A DNA stretch of 21,260 nt from CAZQLW01 sp964639875 (GCA_964639875.1 CAZXEM010000008.1:1-21260); one strand, 5' to 3'; counted from the first letter of the stretch, positions 1-6,069 are shown. Translations and numbers: made by a program. The notes: generated by a model not told the origin, from the letters alone.

Positions 1-20
1 GTGATTTTTTTCAGCAAACA

Positions 21-29
21 CTTTTAAAC
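21..29 (+). promoter_or_regulatory. TATA-like box for the fusion lipid gene
   Basis: The box CTTTTAAAC is centred about 28 nt before the ATG at 53, the distance expected for an archaeal TATA box serving a leaderless mRNA. No Shine-Dalgarno sequence lies before that ATG. Nearly the same box precedes the nucleotidyltransferase operon (7944-7952). Confidence 0.45.
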
Positions 30-52
30 TTCTTTATTTTTTCTTATCTTAG

Positions 53-1525
53 ATGAACATTTCCAACTTGATTGCTTTGTTTAGAATTGTAGTAGTGCCA
101 CTTATTGTCTACTTAATTTATCAAGAAACAGCATCTACATCTCTATGGGCAGTTATCTTCTTATTTATTGCAATTTTCAGTACAATTGTTGATGATATCA
201 TTGCTAAAATTAGAAAAGAAGAAACCCGTTTTAACAGTTTTATTGATCCTTTTGCAGACAAATTCTTGATTGTAGTGATCCTCTTTGTGTTTGTCTTACA
301 AAAAGAATTTTCCTTGTTCATTTTCCTTTTCTTTATTTTCAGAGATTTGGTTGTCATTCTTTTCCGTTGGCTAGCTTCCCATGATGATATTGATATTAAA
401 GAAGAAGTATATTGGAACATTTGCGTTATCAGTCAGATAGTTATTGTTCTCAGCTTGTTAGTTAAAGAATATTTAATTTACGATTTAGGGTTTAGCTTGT
501 TTGGATCAGTGAATGCAGTAATTACTATTGCTACTGCAGTAACAATAATTTTTATGATTGTTTCAATTGTCCATCATAGTTTTACTTACTTCCATGGAAT
601 TCGAATCAGGAAAAAGTTTGGTAAAAAAATTAGCAAAGAAGAAATGATAATTTTGGCTAATAAAAAGTCAAGAGGATATAAAGATAATTATCGAAGAAGA
701 TTGTTAAAAGTGTTTTCAAAGCGTAGAAATGTTCCGATAAACTTTTTTCATTTAAGAAAAACTGATATGTTTTCTGGAATTGACGAAAAAGTTAAAAATT
801 ATAAACACGTTGTTATTGCTGGCGGTGATGGGTCTTTCGAAGGAGCTTTAAACTATAAACCGTTAGAAAAGAAAAGTTTAGGATTTTTTCCTCTTGGAGC
901 AGGTAATGCTTTTTATTCATATTTTTATATTGGAAAAAGGTTTGAATATTTACGTTCAAGATTTAATTTTCTTGAAATGAAACTTGACATTTTGGAACTA
1001 GAATGGGATAAAGGTAAAGTGCAAACTTCATTCTTAAGTTTAGGTGTTGACGCTGAAGTAATGCGGTTAAGCAGTAAAAACCGAACCCAACATGGACTTT
1101 TTGATTACGTGGCTGCTTCTTGGAAAGCGTTATTTAAAGCTAAAGGAGATTATGATTTATCTTGCACCATTGACGGGAAAGAAAAGACGTTAGAAAATTG
1201 TGTGAATTTTACTTTTGCCAAAATCCCTTACATTGGTTACGGTATTAGGGCATTACCAGGAGTCATTGAACCTAATGATGGTAAAATTTATGGTTCAGCA
1301 TGCATTAATTCCCATTCTCATTTCTTTAACAAACCGGTAAGGTTGTGGGGGTTAATTTTGGGAACGTTAGGGCTTAACAGACCGCCTTTGTTTAAGTTTA
1401 AAGGTAAAAAGATTAAAATTCGAAGTGAAGTGCCTTTCCCATTACAAGCAGGCGGAGAATTCTTAGGTTATACACATTGGGTTAAAATTAGAGTTTTGAG
1501 AAAGCAGAAAGTATTGGTTATTTGA
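53..1525 (+). CDS. CDP-alcohol phosphatidyltransferase-like / lipid kinase (DAGK) fusion
   Basis: 490 residues in two parts. Residues 1-180 are hydrophobic, with about six membrane segments, and carry a recognisable but altered CDP-alcohol phosphatidyltransferase signature. At the spacing D-x2-D-G-x2-A-R-x8-G-x3-D-x3-D one reads T44, D47, D48, A51, K52, N61, D65 and D69. The first Asp, both Gly and the Arg are therefore replaced, while three Asp remain. Residues 200-490 are a soluble diacylglycerol/sphingosine-kinase-type domain with the nucleotide loop GGDGS (257-261), PLGAGNAF (280-287) and a C-terminal PFPLQAGGEFLG block that keeps the Glu of the usual DGE. Family knowledge suggests phospholipid synthesis or lipid phosphorylation at the inner face of the membrane. 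The first domain may be catalytically impaired and could act as membrane anchor or lipid-binding part. The kinase assignment is firm at family level; the substrate is unknown. Confidence 0.85.
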   Translation: MNISNLIALFRIVVVPLIVYLIYQETASTSLWAVIFLFIAIFSTIVDDIIAKIRKEETRFNSFIDPFADKFLIVVILFVFVLQKEFSLFIFLFFIFRDLVVILFRWLASHDDIDIKEEVYWNICVISQIVIVLSLLVKEYLIYDLGFSLFGSVNAVITIATAVTIIFMIVSIVHHSFTYFHGIRIRKKFGKKISKEEMIILANKKSRGYKDNYRRRLLKVFSKRRNVPINFFHLRKTDMFSGIDEKVKNYKHVVIAGGDGSFEGALNYKPLEKKSLGFFPLGAGNAFYSYFYIGKRFEYLRSRFNFLEMKLDILELEWDKGKVQTSFLSLGVDAEVMRLSSKNRTQHGLFDYVAASWKALFKAKGDYDLSCTIDGKEKTLENCVNFTFAKIPYIGYGIRALPGVIEPNDGKIYGSACINSHSHFFNKPVRLWGLILGTLGLNRPPLFKFKGKKIKIRSEVPFPLQAGGEFLGYTHWVKIRVLRKQKVLVI

Positions 1526-1556
1526 TTAAGTTAAATTAGTGATAAGAAGGAAGTTT

Positions 1557-1567
1557 TTTATATATTA
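1557..1567 (+). promoter_or_regulatory. TATA-like box for the 161-residue protein gene
   Basis: TTTATATATTA is centred about 23 nt before the ATG at 1585, with no Shine-Dalgarno sequence between. A leaderless transcript is the simplest reading. Confidence 0.35.
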
Positions 1568-1584
1568 ACTAATTTCTAAAAAAG

Positions 1585-2070
1585 ATGAGATGGTTTAATT
1601 TATTTTCAAGAAAAAAAGAAAAGATAAATCCGGAAAATTGGTTGGAAAATAGTTATCTTATTATTGAAGAATTAATTAAAGCCACAGATTCTAGAGATGT
1701 TCGAACTGTTAAGAAGATTATAAACAGTCATGAATATAGTTATTTTGATATTGGAGGTGGAGAAATCTCACAAGGAGTAATTGATAGAATAGATTCTGGA
1801 GAGAAAAAATATAAAAAAATTTTGGAATCTTTAGAAAAGTTATCTAAATTAAAAACATTTGAATTGTTTGGAGATACTGAAGAATCAACGGGGGGGTTCT
1901 TTGGAGAATTTCGAGAACCTGGAACTCTTGGAATATTAAGAAAAAAAGGAAAGAAATTTTCTGATTGGAAAAAACTAGAAAATGAATTGAAATTGGCTAA
2001 AGAGTATATATTAGAGTTAATTGTAGAAGAAAAGAAATTAGGGATTAAACTAGGTCAAATAACTCATTAA
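1585..2070 (+). CDS. hypothetical protein, 161 residues
   Basis: I do not recognise a family. The protein is soluble, rich in Lys and Glu, and looks mostly helical. It has a basic N-terminus (RWFNLFSRKKEK), a glycine-rich middle (DIGGGE near residue 56, then a Gly/Phe-rich stretch around 103-115) and a long charged helix at the C-terminus that could be a coiled coil. No signal peptide or membrane span is seen. The gene stands alone with its own TATA-like box and is followed by an AT-rich hairpin with a T-run. Codon use resembles its neighbours, so it is probably a real native gene. Confidence 0.65.
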   Translation: MRWFNLFSRKKEKINPENWLENSYLIIEELIKATDSRDVRTVKKIINSHEYSYFDIGGGEISQGVIDRIDSGEKKYKKILESLEKLSKLKTFELFGDTEESTGGFFGEFREPGTLGILRKKGKKFSDWKKLENELKLAKEYILELIVEEKKLGIKLGQITH

Positions 2071-2085
2071 GGAAAATAGGAATTC

Positions 2086-2104
2086 AGAATTATAATTCTT
2101 TTTT
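2086..2104 (+). terminator. AT-rich hairpin plus T-run
   Basis: AGAATT-AT-AATTCT forms a perfect 6-bp stem and is followed directly by a T-run to 2104. It lies 16 nt after the stop of the 161-residue protein. Archaeal termination depends mainly on T-runs, so the hairpin may be incidental. Confidence 0.4.
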
Positions 2105-2143
2105 CATTAACCAACATTACTTATTAGTGACAAATCCCAAAAC

Positions 2144-2156
2144 ATTTAAATATAAG
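2144..2156 (+). promoter_or_regulatory. TATA-like box before repeat copy A
   Basis: ATTTAAATATAAG is centred 26 nt before an ATG at 2175 that opens a 13-codon reading frame. The spacing equals that of the leaderless genes in this window, so a transcript probably starts at or near 2175. Confidence 0.45.
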
Positions 2157-2174
2157 TTCTACTTTCAAGTAAAT

Positions 2175-2216
2175 ATGGCAACTAAAACCAGATGTGATTG
2201 TATTCATTGTCGGTAA
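2175..2216 (+). CDS. possible 13-residue leaderless peptide (repeat copy A)
   Basis: The reading frame ATG to TAA encodes MATKTRCDCIHCR. It starts about 26 nt after a good TATA-like box, as expected for a leaderless mRNA. Three Cys and one His in six residues (CDCIHC) could bind metal. The same DCIH stretch recurs in the matching frame of the other two repeat copies (2415-2455 and 3187-3227). Against a coding role: it is extremely short, and shared DNA could explain the shared peptide. It may instead be the 5' end of an untranslated transcript leading to the tRNA. Confidence 0.25.
   Translation: MATKTRCDCIHCR
2190..2213 (+). repeat. short direct repeat, copy A (3' half only)
   Basis: TGATTGTATTCATTGTCGG (2195-2213) matches copy B (2439-2457) at 17 of 19 positions. 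Only the downstream half of the longer B/C unit is present here. It lies about 70 nt before tRNA-His. Confidence 0.6.
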
Positions 2217-2247
2217 TTCTTGTTTAATTAGTTCTAACTACAAAAAG

Positions 2248-2258
2248 TTTTTTAAAAG
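2248..2258 (+). promoter_or_regulatory. TATA-like box for tRNA-His
   Basis: TTTTTTAAAAG is centred about 31 nt before the G-1 of tRNA-His at 2285. This distance fits transcription starting a few bases upstream of the mature 5' end. Confidence 0.45.
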
Positions 2259-2284
2259 AGATACGTTTCTATTCAATAGTTCAT

Positions 2285-2392
2285 GGCGGCCATGGTGTAT
2301 CGGTAGCATAAAGGTCTGTGGCACCTTTGGGCCGGGTTCAACTTTGCCAGTAAGTTCATTGACTTATAGCAATGAAAGTCCCGGTGGCCGCC
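2285..2392 (+). tRNA. tRNA-His (GUG) with a 36-nt intron in the T-loop
   Basis: The cloverleaf is complete. Acceptor stem GCGGCCA (2286-2292) pairs with TGGCCGC (2385-2391). G-1 (2285) faces C73 (2392), the histidine identity pair, here encoded in the gene. T8, A14, G18-G19 (2302-2303) and A21 are present. The anticodon arm AAGGT-CTGTGGC-ACCTT (2311-2327) carries GTG, and the variable loop is short. The T-stem CCGGG (2332-2336) pairs with CCCGG (2380-2384), but 43 nt lie between them instead of 7. Removing 36 nt gives the T-loop TTCAAGT. The intron is about 2340-2375, 2341-2376 or 2342-2377; all give the same product. Intron and 3' exon can fold as a bulge-helix-bulge-like element: helix ACTT (2341-2344) with AAGT (2376-2379), flanked by bulges of about 4 nt, plus a terminal hairpin 2350-2355/2362-2367. 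CCA is not encoded. hisS lies about 1 kb downstream. Confidence 0.93.
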
Positions 2393-2414
2393 CTTCTTAT
2401 TCTAATTCAGTTCA

Positions 2415-2455
2415 AGAGGCTAAGGCACAACAAAGTGCTGACTGTATTCATTGTT
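2415..2455 (+). repeat. 41-bp direct repeat, copy B
   Basis: This copy matches copy C (3187-3227) at 37 of 41 positions, and all four differences are transitions. It contains a small hairpin, GGCAC-AACAAA-GTGCT (2424-2439). It begins 22 nt after tRNA-His and runs into the 5' end of the racemase gene, providing that gene's only in-frame GTG. Confidence 0.8.
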
Positions 2456-3151
2456 GGACAAAAATATAAGAGAATAGGAATACTTGGTGGTATGGGTCCA
2501 GAAGCTACTGCTAAACTTTATCTGAAAATTATTAGAATTTTTCAAAATAATTATGGGGCAAAATATGATTCTGATTACCCAGAAATTATGATTTATAACC
2601 TCCCTCTTCCCGATGTAGTTGAAAAAGTAGATCAAAGTTCAAAAATAAAAGACATGCTAGTTAAAGGAGTACAAAAACTAGAATCTTTGGGCGTAGATTT
2701 TATTGCTATCCCTTGTAACACAGTAAATTATTTTCTTCCTGAAATGAGAGATAATGTTTCTGTTCCAATCTTAAGTATTTTAGAAGAAACTGCTAAAGAA
2801 GTAAATAAATTTGGATTAAAAAAAGTAGCAGTGTTGGGAACTGAAATGACTATTAGTACGGGCATTTATCAAAATGTTCTTCCTAGTATAAACTTAATAG
2901 TTCCAAAACTAGAACAACAACAAGAAATTACAGGGGTTATCTTGAATATTCTTTCTGGAAAAAAGTTTAATACAGATTTACAGAGAATACAAACAATAAT
3001 TCAAGAATTTAAGATAGATGGTGCAGAAAAAGTAATTTTAGGTTGTACAGAATTACCTTTGCTTATCAAAAAAAATAATGCAACAATAGATACGATTGAA
3101 GTACTGGCTAAAGCCATTGTAAAAAAAAGTATCAACGTGGAGGAAAAATAA
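2435..3151 (+). CDS. Asp/Glu racemase-family protein, start displaced by a repeat
   Basis: From the GTG at 2435 the product is 238 residues, the usual family length. Signature blocks are GILGGMGPEAT near the N-terminus, IPCNTVN with the first catalytic Cys (about 94) and LGCTELPLL with the second (about 204). These place it in the aspartate/glutamate (amino-acid) racemase family; two Cys acting as acid and base, without cofactor, is family knowledge. The enzyme body looks intact, but the start is not normal. No ATG exists between the tRNA and the GGMGP block. GTG 2435 lies inside repeat copy B and has no Shine-Dalgarno sequence. A farther ATG at 2372 lies in the tRNA intron. Residues 1-12 are therefore probably repeat-derived. 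Translation may be weak, or may use a non-standard start. Stop TAA abuts the ATG of the next small ORF. Confidence 0.85.
   Translation: MLTVFIVGQKYKRIGILGGMGPEATAKLYLKIIRIFQNNYGAKYDSDYPEIMIYNLPLPDVVEKVDQSSKIKDMLVKGVQKLESLGVDFIAIPCNTVNYFLPEMRDNVSVPILSILEETAKEVNKFGLKKVAVLGTEMTISTGIYQNVLPSINLIVPKLEQQQEITGVILNILSGKKFNTDLQRIQTIIQEFKIDGAEKVILGCTELPLLIKKNNATIDTIEVLAKAIVKKSINVEEK
3139..3143 (+). promoter_or_regulatory. Shine-Dalgarno GGAGG for the 27-codon ORF
   Basis: GGAGG lies 8 nt before the ATG at 3152, inside the last codons of the racemase gene. It is among the strongest ribosome-binding sites in the window, which suggests that translation really starts at 3152. Confidence 0.55.
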
Positions 3152-3235
3152 ATGAAACCAAAAAATGAAACAACCGAACAAAATTTAGAGGCTAAGGCAC
3201 AACGAAGTGCTGATTGTATTCACTATTTTAGTTAA
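3152..3235 (+). CDS. 27-codon ORF ending in the repeat; likely 5' fragment of a broken gene
   Basis: The ORF starts directly after the racemase stop with a strong GGAGG site. It encodes 12 charged residues (MKPKNETTEQNL) and then a repeat-derived tail, EAKAQRSADCIHYFS. The tail is the translation of repeat copy C and resembles the translation of copy B in the same frame (EAKAQQSADCIHCWTKI). A second ORF (3207-3377) continues in another frame. Removing 40 nt, essentially one repeat, would join the two ORFs into one 61-residue frame. I therefore read this as the intact start of a small operon gene interrupted by the repeat. A genuine short peptide cannot be excluded. Confidence 0.45.
   Translation: MKPKNETTEQNLEAKAQRSADCIHYFS
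3187..3227 (+). repeat. 41-bp direct repeat, copy C
   Basis: This copy is aligned with copy B with four transitions (B/C: a/g, c/t, t/c, g/a) and no gaps. The hairpin GGCAC-AACGAA-GTGCT is kept, with its one change in the loop. It sits inside the small gene after the racemase. Confidence 0.8.
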
Positions 3236-3377
3236 AAAAATTGAAAAAGAAAGATATCTAGATAATGATTATCTTACAAAGGAACAGGAACTTGAATTAA
3301 AGACAATTCCTGGAATTATTATTGAGTATTATGATAATAATCAAAGAACTTACACTTTTTGTTGTAATTTCAAGTAA
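3207..3377 (+). pseudogene. 3' part of a small gene split by repeat copy C
   Basis: This open frame of 56 codons has only a GTG inside the repeat as possible start; a stop codon lies at 3186-3188 in the same frame. Its first seven residues are repeat-derived. From LVKKIEKERYLDND onward the sequence looks like a normal charged, soluble protein, ending TFCCNFK. Deleting 40 nt (for example 3188-3227) fuses it in frame with the well-initiated ORF at 3152, giving a 61-residue protein. The family is not recognised. The alternative is an independent gene using GTG 3207, but no ribosome-binding site supports that. Confidence 0.45.
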
Positions 3378-3388
3378 ATTATATAAAC
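3377..3388 (+). promoter_or_regulatory. TATA-like box for hisS
   Basis: AATTATATAAAC is centred about 31 nt before the hisS ATG. A GAGGA motif (3402-3406) lies 7 nt before the ATG, so hisS may be translated from a short leader or from a longer transcript. Confidence 0.45.
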
Positions 3389-3413
3389 AATAAAAAACTA
3401 TGAGGAATACAAT

Positions 3414-4694
3414 ATGAAACCACAAACTGCTAAAGGAGTACAAGACACTCCACCAGAAGAAAAAATAATTAAAAATAAAGTAGTTGATACGCTTAAAAAA
3501 GTGTTCCAACTTTACGGATTTGCACCATTAGAAACACCAATCATTGAACGTTATGAAACTCTGGCTGCAAAATTTGCTGCTGGCGAAGCTTCAGACGCTT
3601 TGAAAGAAACTTTTACATTAAAAGATCAAGGTAAAAGAAATTTGGGATTAAGATTTGATTTAACTGTTCCTTTAGCAAGGTTCATTGCGATGAACCCAAC
3701 ATTGAAAATGCCTTTCAAACGTTTCGAAATGGGCGTTGTTTTTAGAGACGGACCAATTAAAGCAGGCCGGGTTAGACAATTCTGGCAATGTGATGTTGAT
3801 ACCATCGGTAGTAAATCAATGTTAGCTGATGCAGAAATTCTTGCCGCTATTGACACTGGTTTTAACAAATTAAAACTGGACACAGTAATCAAGGTTAATA
3901 ATCGAAAATTGCTTAACGGAATTTTAGAACAAGCAAAAATGGAAGATAAAGAAATAGCAATTGTTGCTATTGATAAGCTAGCTAAAATTGGTGTGAAAGG
4001 CGTCACTGATGAACTTCTCCAAAAAGGTTTCAAAAAGAAACAAATTAATTCAATATTTGAATTGATTCAAGAAAATATTTCTTTATCTGCATTGAAAAAG
4101 AAAATTACTTCCGAAGAAGGTAAAGAAGGAATTAAAGAATTGGAAGAAGTATTTTCTTACCTAAGAATTATGAACATTAAATCAGTTAAATTTGATGTTT
4201 CTCTAGCGAGAGGATTAGCTTATTATACAGGAACTATCTTTGAAGCGTTTATGAAGAAAGGTAAAATCACTTCTTCCCTAGCTGCTGGTGGAAGATGGGA
4301 TAAAATGATTGGCGATTTTATAGGTGGAAACAGAATTGTTCCTGCAGTAGGTGGAAGTTTTGGAATCGTCCCCATTATTGAATCAATTAAAGAAAAAGAA
4401 GAATTAACAAAAAGAACTTTGGCACAAGTTTTAGTTATCCCTATTGGCACTCAAAAAGAATCTTTACAAATTTGTGAACAGTTAAGGAACGAAAATATCA
4501 ATACTGATTTCGACCTTAACGGCAGAGGAATGAGTAAAAACTTACAATACGCAAACGTATTGGGGATTCCTTACGCAATCATTATTGGCGAGGATGAATT
4601 AAAGAAAAATAAAGTTCTTTTAAGAAATATGATTACTGGAGACCAAAAAATGCTTGCTTTGAAAAGCGTTATAAAAATTTTAAAGGAAAAGTAA
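3414..4694 (+). CDS. hisS: histidyl-tRNA synthetase
   Basis: 426 residues, normal length for the enzyme that charges tRNA-His with histidine. The class II catalytic core is visible: N-terminal KGVQDTPPEE, motif 1 around YGFAPLETPIIERYE, an LRFDLTVPLARF block of archaeal/eukaryotic type (79-90), motif 2 FRDGPIKAGRVRQFWQCDVD (110-129), the histidine-binding block LARGLAYYTGTIFE (about 264-277) and motif 3 region AAGGRWDKMIG. The common RGLDYYTG form reads RGLAYYTG here. The anticodon-binding domain occupies about residues 330-426. Its substrate tRNA is encoded about 1 kb upstream on the same strand, an arrangement that may reflect joint inheritance. The ATG at 3414 is supported by GAGGA and a TATA-like box. 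The next gene starts at the base after the stop. Confidence 0.96.
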   Translation: MKPQTAKGVQDTPPEEKIIKNKVVDTLKKVFQLYGFAPLETPIIERYETLAAKFAAGEASDALKETFTLKDQGKRNLGLRFDLTVPLARFIAMNPTLKMPFKRFEMGVVFRDGPIKAGRVRQFWQCDVDTIGSKSMLADAEILAAIDTGFNKLKLDTVIKVNNRKLLNGILEQAKMEDKEIAIVAIDKLAKIGVKGVTDELLQKGFKKKQINSIFELIQENISLSALKKKITSEEGKEGIKELEEVFSYLRIMNIKSVKFDVSLARGLAYYTGTIFEAFMKKGKITSSLAAGGRWDKMIGDFIGGNRIVPAVGGSFGIVPIIESIKEKEELTKRTLAQVLVIPIGTQKESLQICEQLRNENINTDFDLNGRGMSKNLQYANVLGIPYAIIIGEDELKKNKVLLRNMITGDQKMLALKSVIKILKEK

Positions 4695-4871
4695 ATGAAA
4701 AAAGAACAAAAACTAAAACTAATTGGATATTTTGTTTTAATAATTTTAATTATTAATTTAATCGTTTTTGGTATGGGTTTAATTAATTGGATGGTTTTCT
4801 GGGGAATAATTGCTCTTGGCGCCCTGTTTGTCTATAAAGGGTTACCAAAACTAAAAGAAATTATTAAATAG
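4695..4871 (+). CDS. small membrane protein with two TM helices, 58 residues
   Basis: The ATG directly follows the hisS stop codon, with AAAGGA upstream as a weak ribosome-binding site, so it is probably co-transcribed with hisS. The product begins with a Lys-rich cytoplasmic stretch (MKKEQKLKL). Two hydrophobic helices follow (about 10-29 and 32-47), and it ends in a basic tail (YKGLPKLKEIIK). This is the layout of small two-helix membrane proteins. No family is recognised and no function can be given. Both ends being positive suggests that they lie in the cytoplasm. Confidence 0.65.
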   Translation: MKKEQKLKLIGYFVLIILIINLIVFGMGLINWMVFWGIIALGALFVYKGLPKLKEIIK

Positions 4872-4890
4872 CCTTTTTAGTAAACAAATA

Positions 4891-4899
4891 CTTATTAAC
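4891..4899 (+). promoter_or_regulatory. TATA-like box for the 84-residue protein gene
   Basis: CTTATTAAC is centred about 27 nt before the ATG at 4922, with no Shine-Dalgarno motif between. This fits a leaderless transcript. Confidence 0.35.
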
Positions 4900-4921
4900 T
4901 ATTCACTTTTCTAGTTTTATT

Positions 4922-5176
4922 ATGCCAAAAAAAATTGCTTTAATTTACAGAGAAATACTCCAAGATTATGTTGTTAATAATAGAGGGAACCTAGTTTATG
5001 AACCAAAAAATTCAAACGTATTTCCTAACCTTGATGAAGCCCGTAATTATATTCTTAAAAGTTATGGTGGGAAGAAAACTAGTATTCTTATAGACCAACA
5101 ATGTTTAGAAACTGGCGGTTCAGAACTTGAAAAGAAACTTAAAAAAGCAAAAATTAAGATTTTAGATGATAATTAA
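4922..5176 (+). CDS. hypothetical protein, 84 residues
   Basis: Family not recognised. It is a small soluble protein that looks alpha/beta: a strand-like start (KKIALIYREI), a central DEARNYILKSYGG helix and a Lys-rich end (ELEKKLKKAKIKILDDN). One Cys lies in the second half. No membrane span is seen. The gene converges with map, and the two share a TTAA in which both stop codons lie (4-nt overlap). Its own TATA-like box suggests a separate transcript. Confidence 0.6.
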   Translation: MPKKIALIYREILQDYVVNNRGNLVYEPKNSNVFPNLDEARNYILKSYGGKKTSILIDQQCLETGGSELEKKLKKAKIKILDDN

Positions 5177-6069
5177 TTCTCTTCAAACCAAGTTGTTATG
5201 ATCGGTTTTTCAAGAACAATTATTGTGTGTTCTGCTTGACTGACCATGCCTCTGTTTTTATCAAACAATGGTGGATGTTCATGTAAATGTCCAGTCCGTT
5301 TTAAAACACGTAAAGCAAAGTTAGTTTTAGGAACGCCAAACTTTTTTTCTAACCAACGTTTAGTAAAAGGAAGATGATTATAAGTTTCAATTTCTCGTAA
5401 CACAGTCCTGGTAATCGGATCTCTAACACTAGGTTCACCAATTAACGTAAACAAAGTTGCAGGTGAACTTTCTTCAACTATTCCTGCCCCAGTAGAAGCG
5501 AAAGGTTCAATTGCAATTACATCACCCTCATTTAAAACATTTTCATTACCATTATCAAAATTGGGCACGCTAGGTTTAGTATGAATTTGATATTTTCCTA
5601 ATCCGTGACCAGAAAGATTTTTTACTGGTGAAAAACCGTAAGAGGTGATTGTTTCATGGATAACTCTGCCAATTTCTGCTAAAGTGATTCCTGGTTTAAT
5701 CAATTTCAAAGCGTTGTTTAAAGCTTCACGGCTAGCTTTAATTAAATCTTCATGTTTGCCAGACAAATCTACAGTTAACGCATTATCTGCAATGTGCCCT
5801 TCAATTTGAACTCCCACATCTAACTTAATGATTTGATCAGAAAGAACAGTTTCATCATTCAAATCTGAACAAGAATGAGCTGCAAACTCGTTCACTGATA
5901 TTTGGGCAGGAAAAGCTAGTTTACCACCTAATTCTTCAATTTTCTTCTCTACAGCGTCAAGTATTTCAATAACTTTTGCCCCTTTAACAATTAAAGATTT
6001 TCCATAATGTAAAGCTTCAGCGGCAATTTTACCAGCATCAATATATTTTTGTAAAATTTCTTTATCCAT
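5173..6069 (-). CDS. map: methionine aminopeptidase, type II
   Basis: 298 residues. The enzyme removes the N-terminal Met from new proteins in the cytoplasm, using two metal ions. All five ligands are in place: D84 (KLDVGVQIEG), D95 (ADNALTVDL), H155 (SGHGLGKYQIH), E188 (IEPFAS) and E280 (QAEHTII). Their spacing almost equals that of the Pyrococcus furiosus enzyme. The insert between H155 and E280 carries the helical subdomain typical of type II enzymes (about 225-265). The start M1 is followed by DKEILQKYIDAGKIA, the normal family N-terminus. A TATA-like box (TTTAAA, about 6094-6100 read on the minus strand) lies about 28 nt upstream, facing away from the gene at 6145. Confidence 0.97.
   Translation of the reverse strand: MDKEILQKYIDAGKIAAEALHYGKSLIVKGAKVIEILDAVEKKIEELGGKLAFPAQISVNEFAAHSCSDLNDETVLSDQIIKLDVGVQIEGHIADNALTVDLSGKHEDLIKASREALNNALKLIKPGITLAEIGRVIHETITSYGFSPVKNLSGHGLGKYQIHTKPSVPNFDNGNENVLNEGDVIAIEPFASTGAGIVEESSPATLFTLIGEPSVRDPITRTVLREIETYNHLPFTKRWLEKKFGVPKTNFALRVLKRTGHLHEHPPLFDKNRGMVSQAEHTIIVLEKPIITTWFEEN

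Noticed and set aside
2372..2434. N-terminal extension of the racemase from ATG 2372
   Set aside because: The ATG lies in the tRNA intron and the extension crosses the tRNA 3' exon and the repeat; it is not part of the racemase fold.
2194..2469. 91-codon open frame from a GTG in repeat copy A through the tRNA gene
   Set aside because: It runs across the whole tRNA-His gene and its intron; the frame is open by chance and no family features are seen.
3626..4033. Long minus-strand open frame inside hisS (also others in the nucleotidyltransferase, aglB and fusion genes)
   Set aside because: These are shadows of strongly supported genes on the opposite strand.
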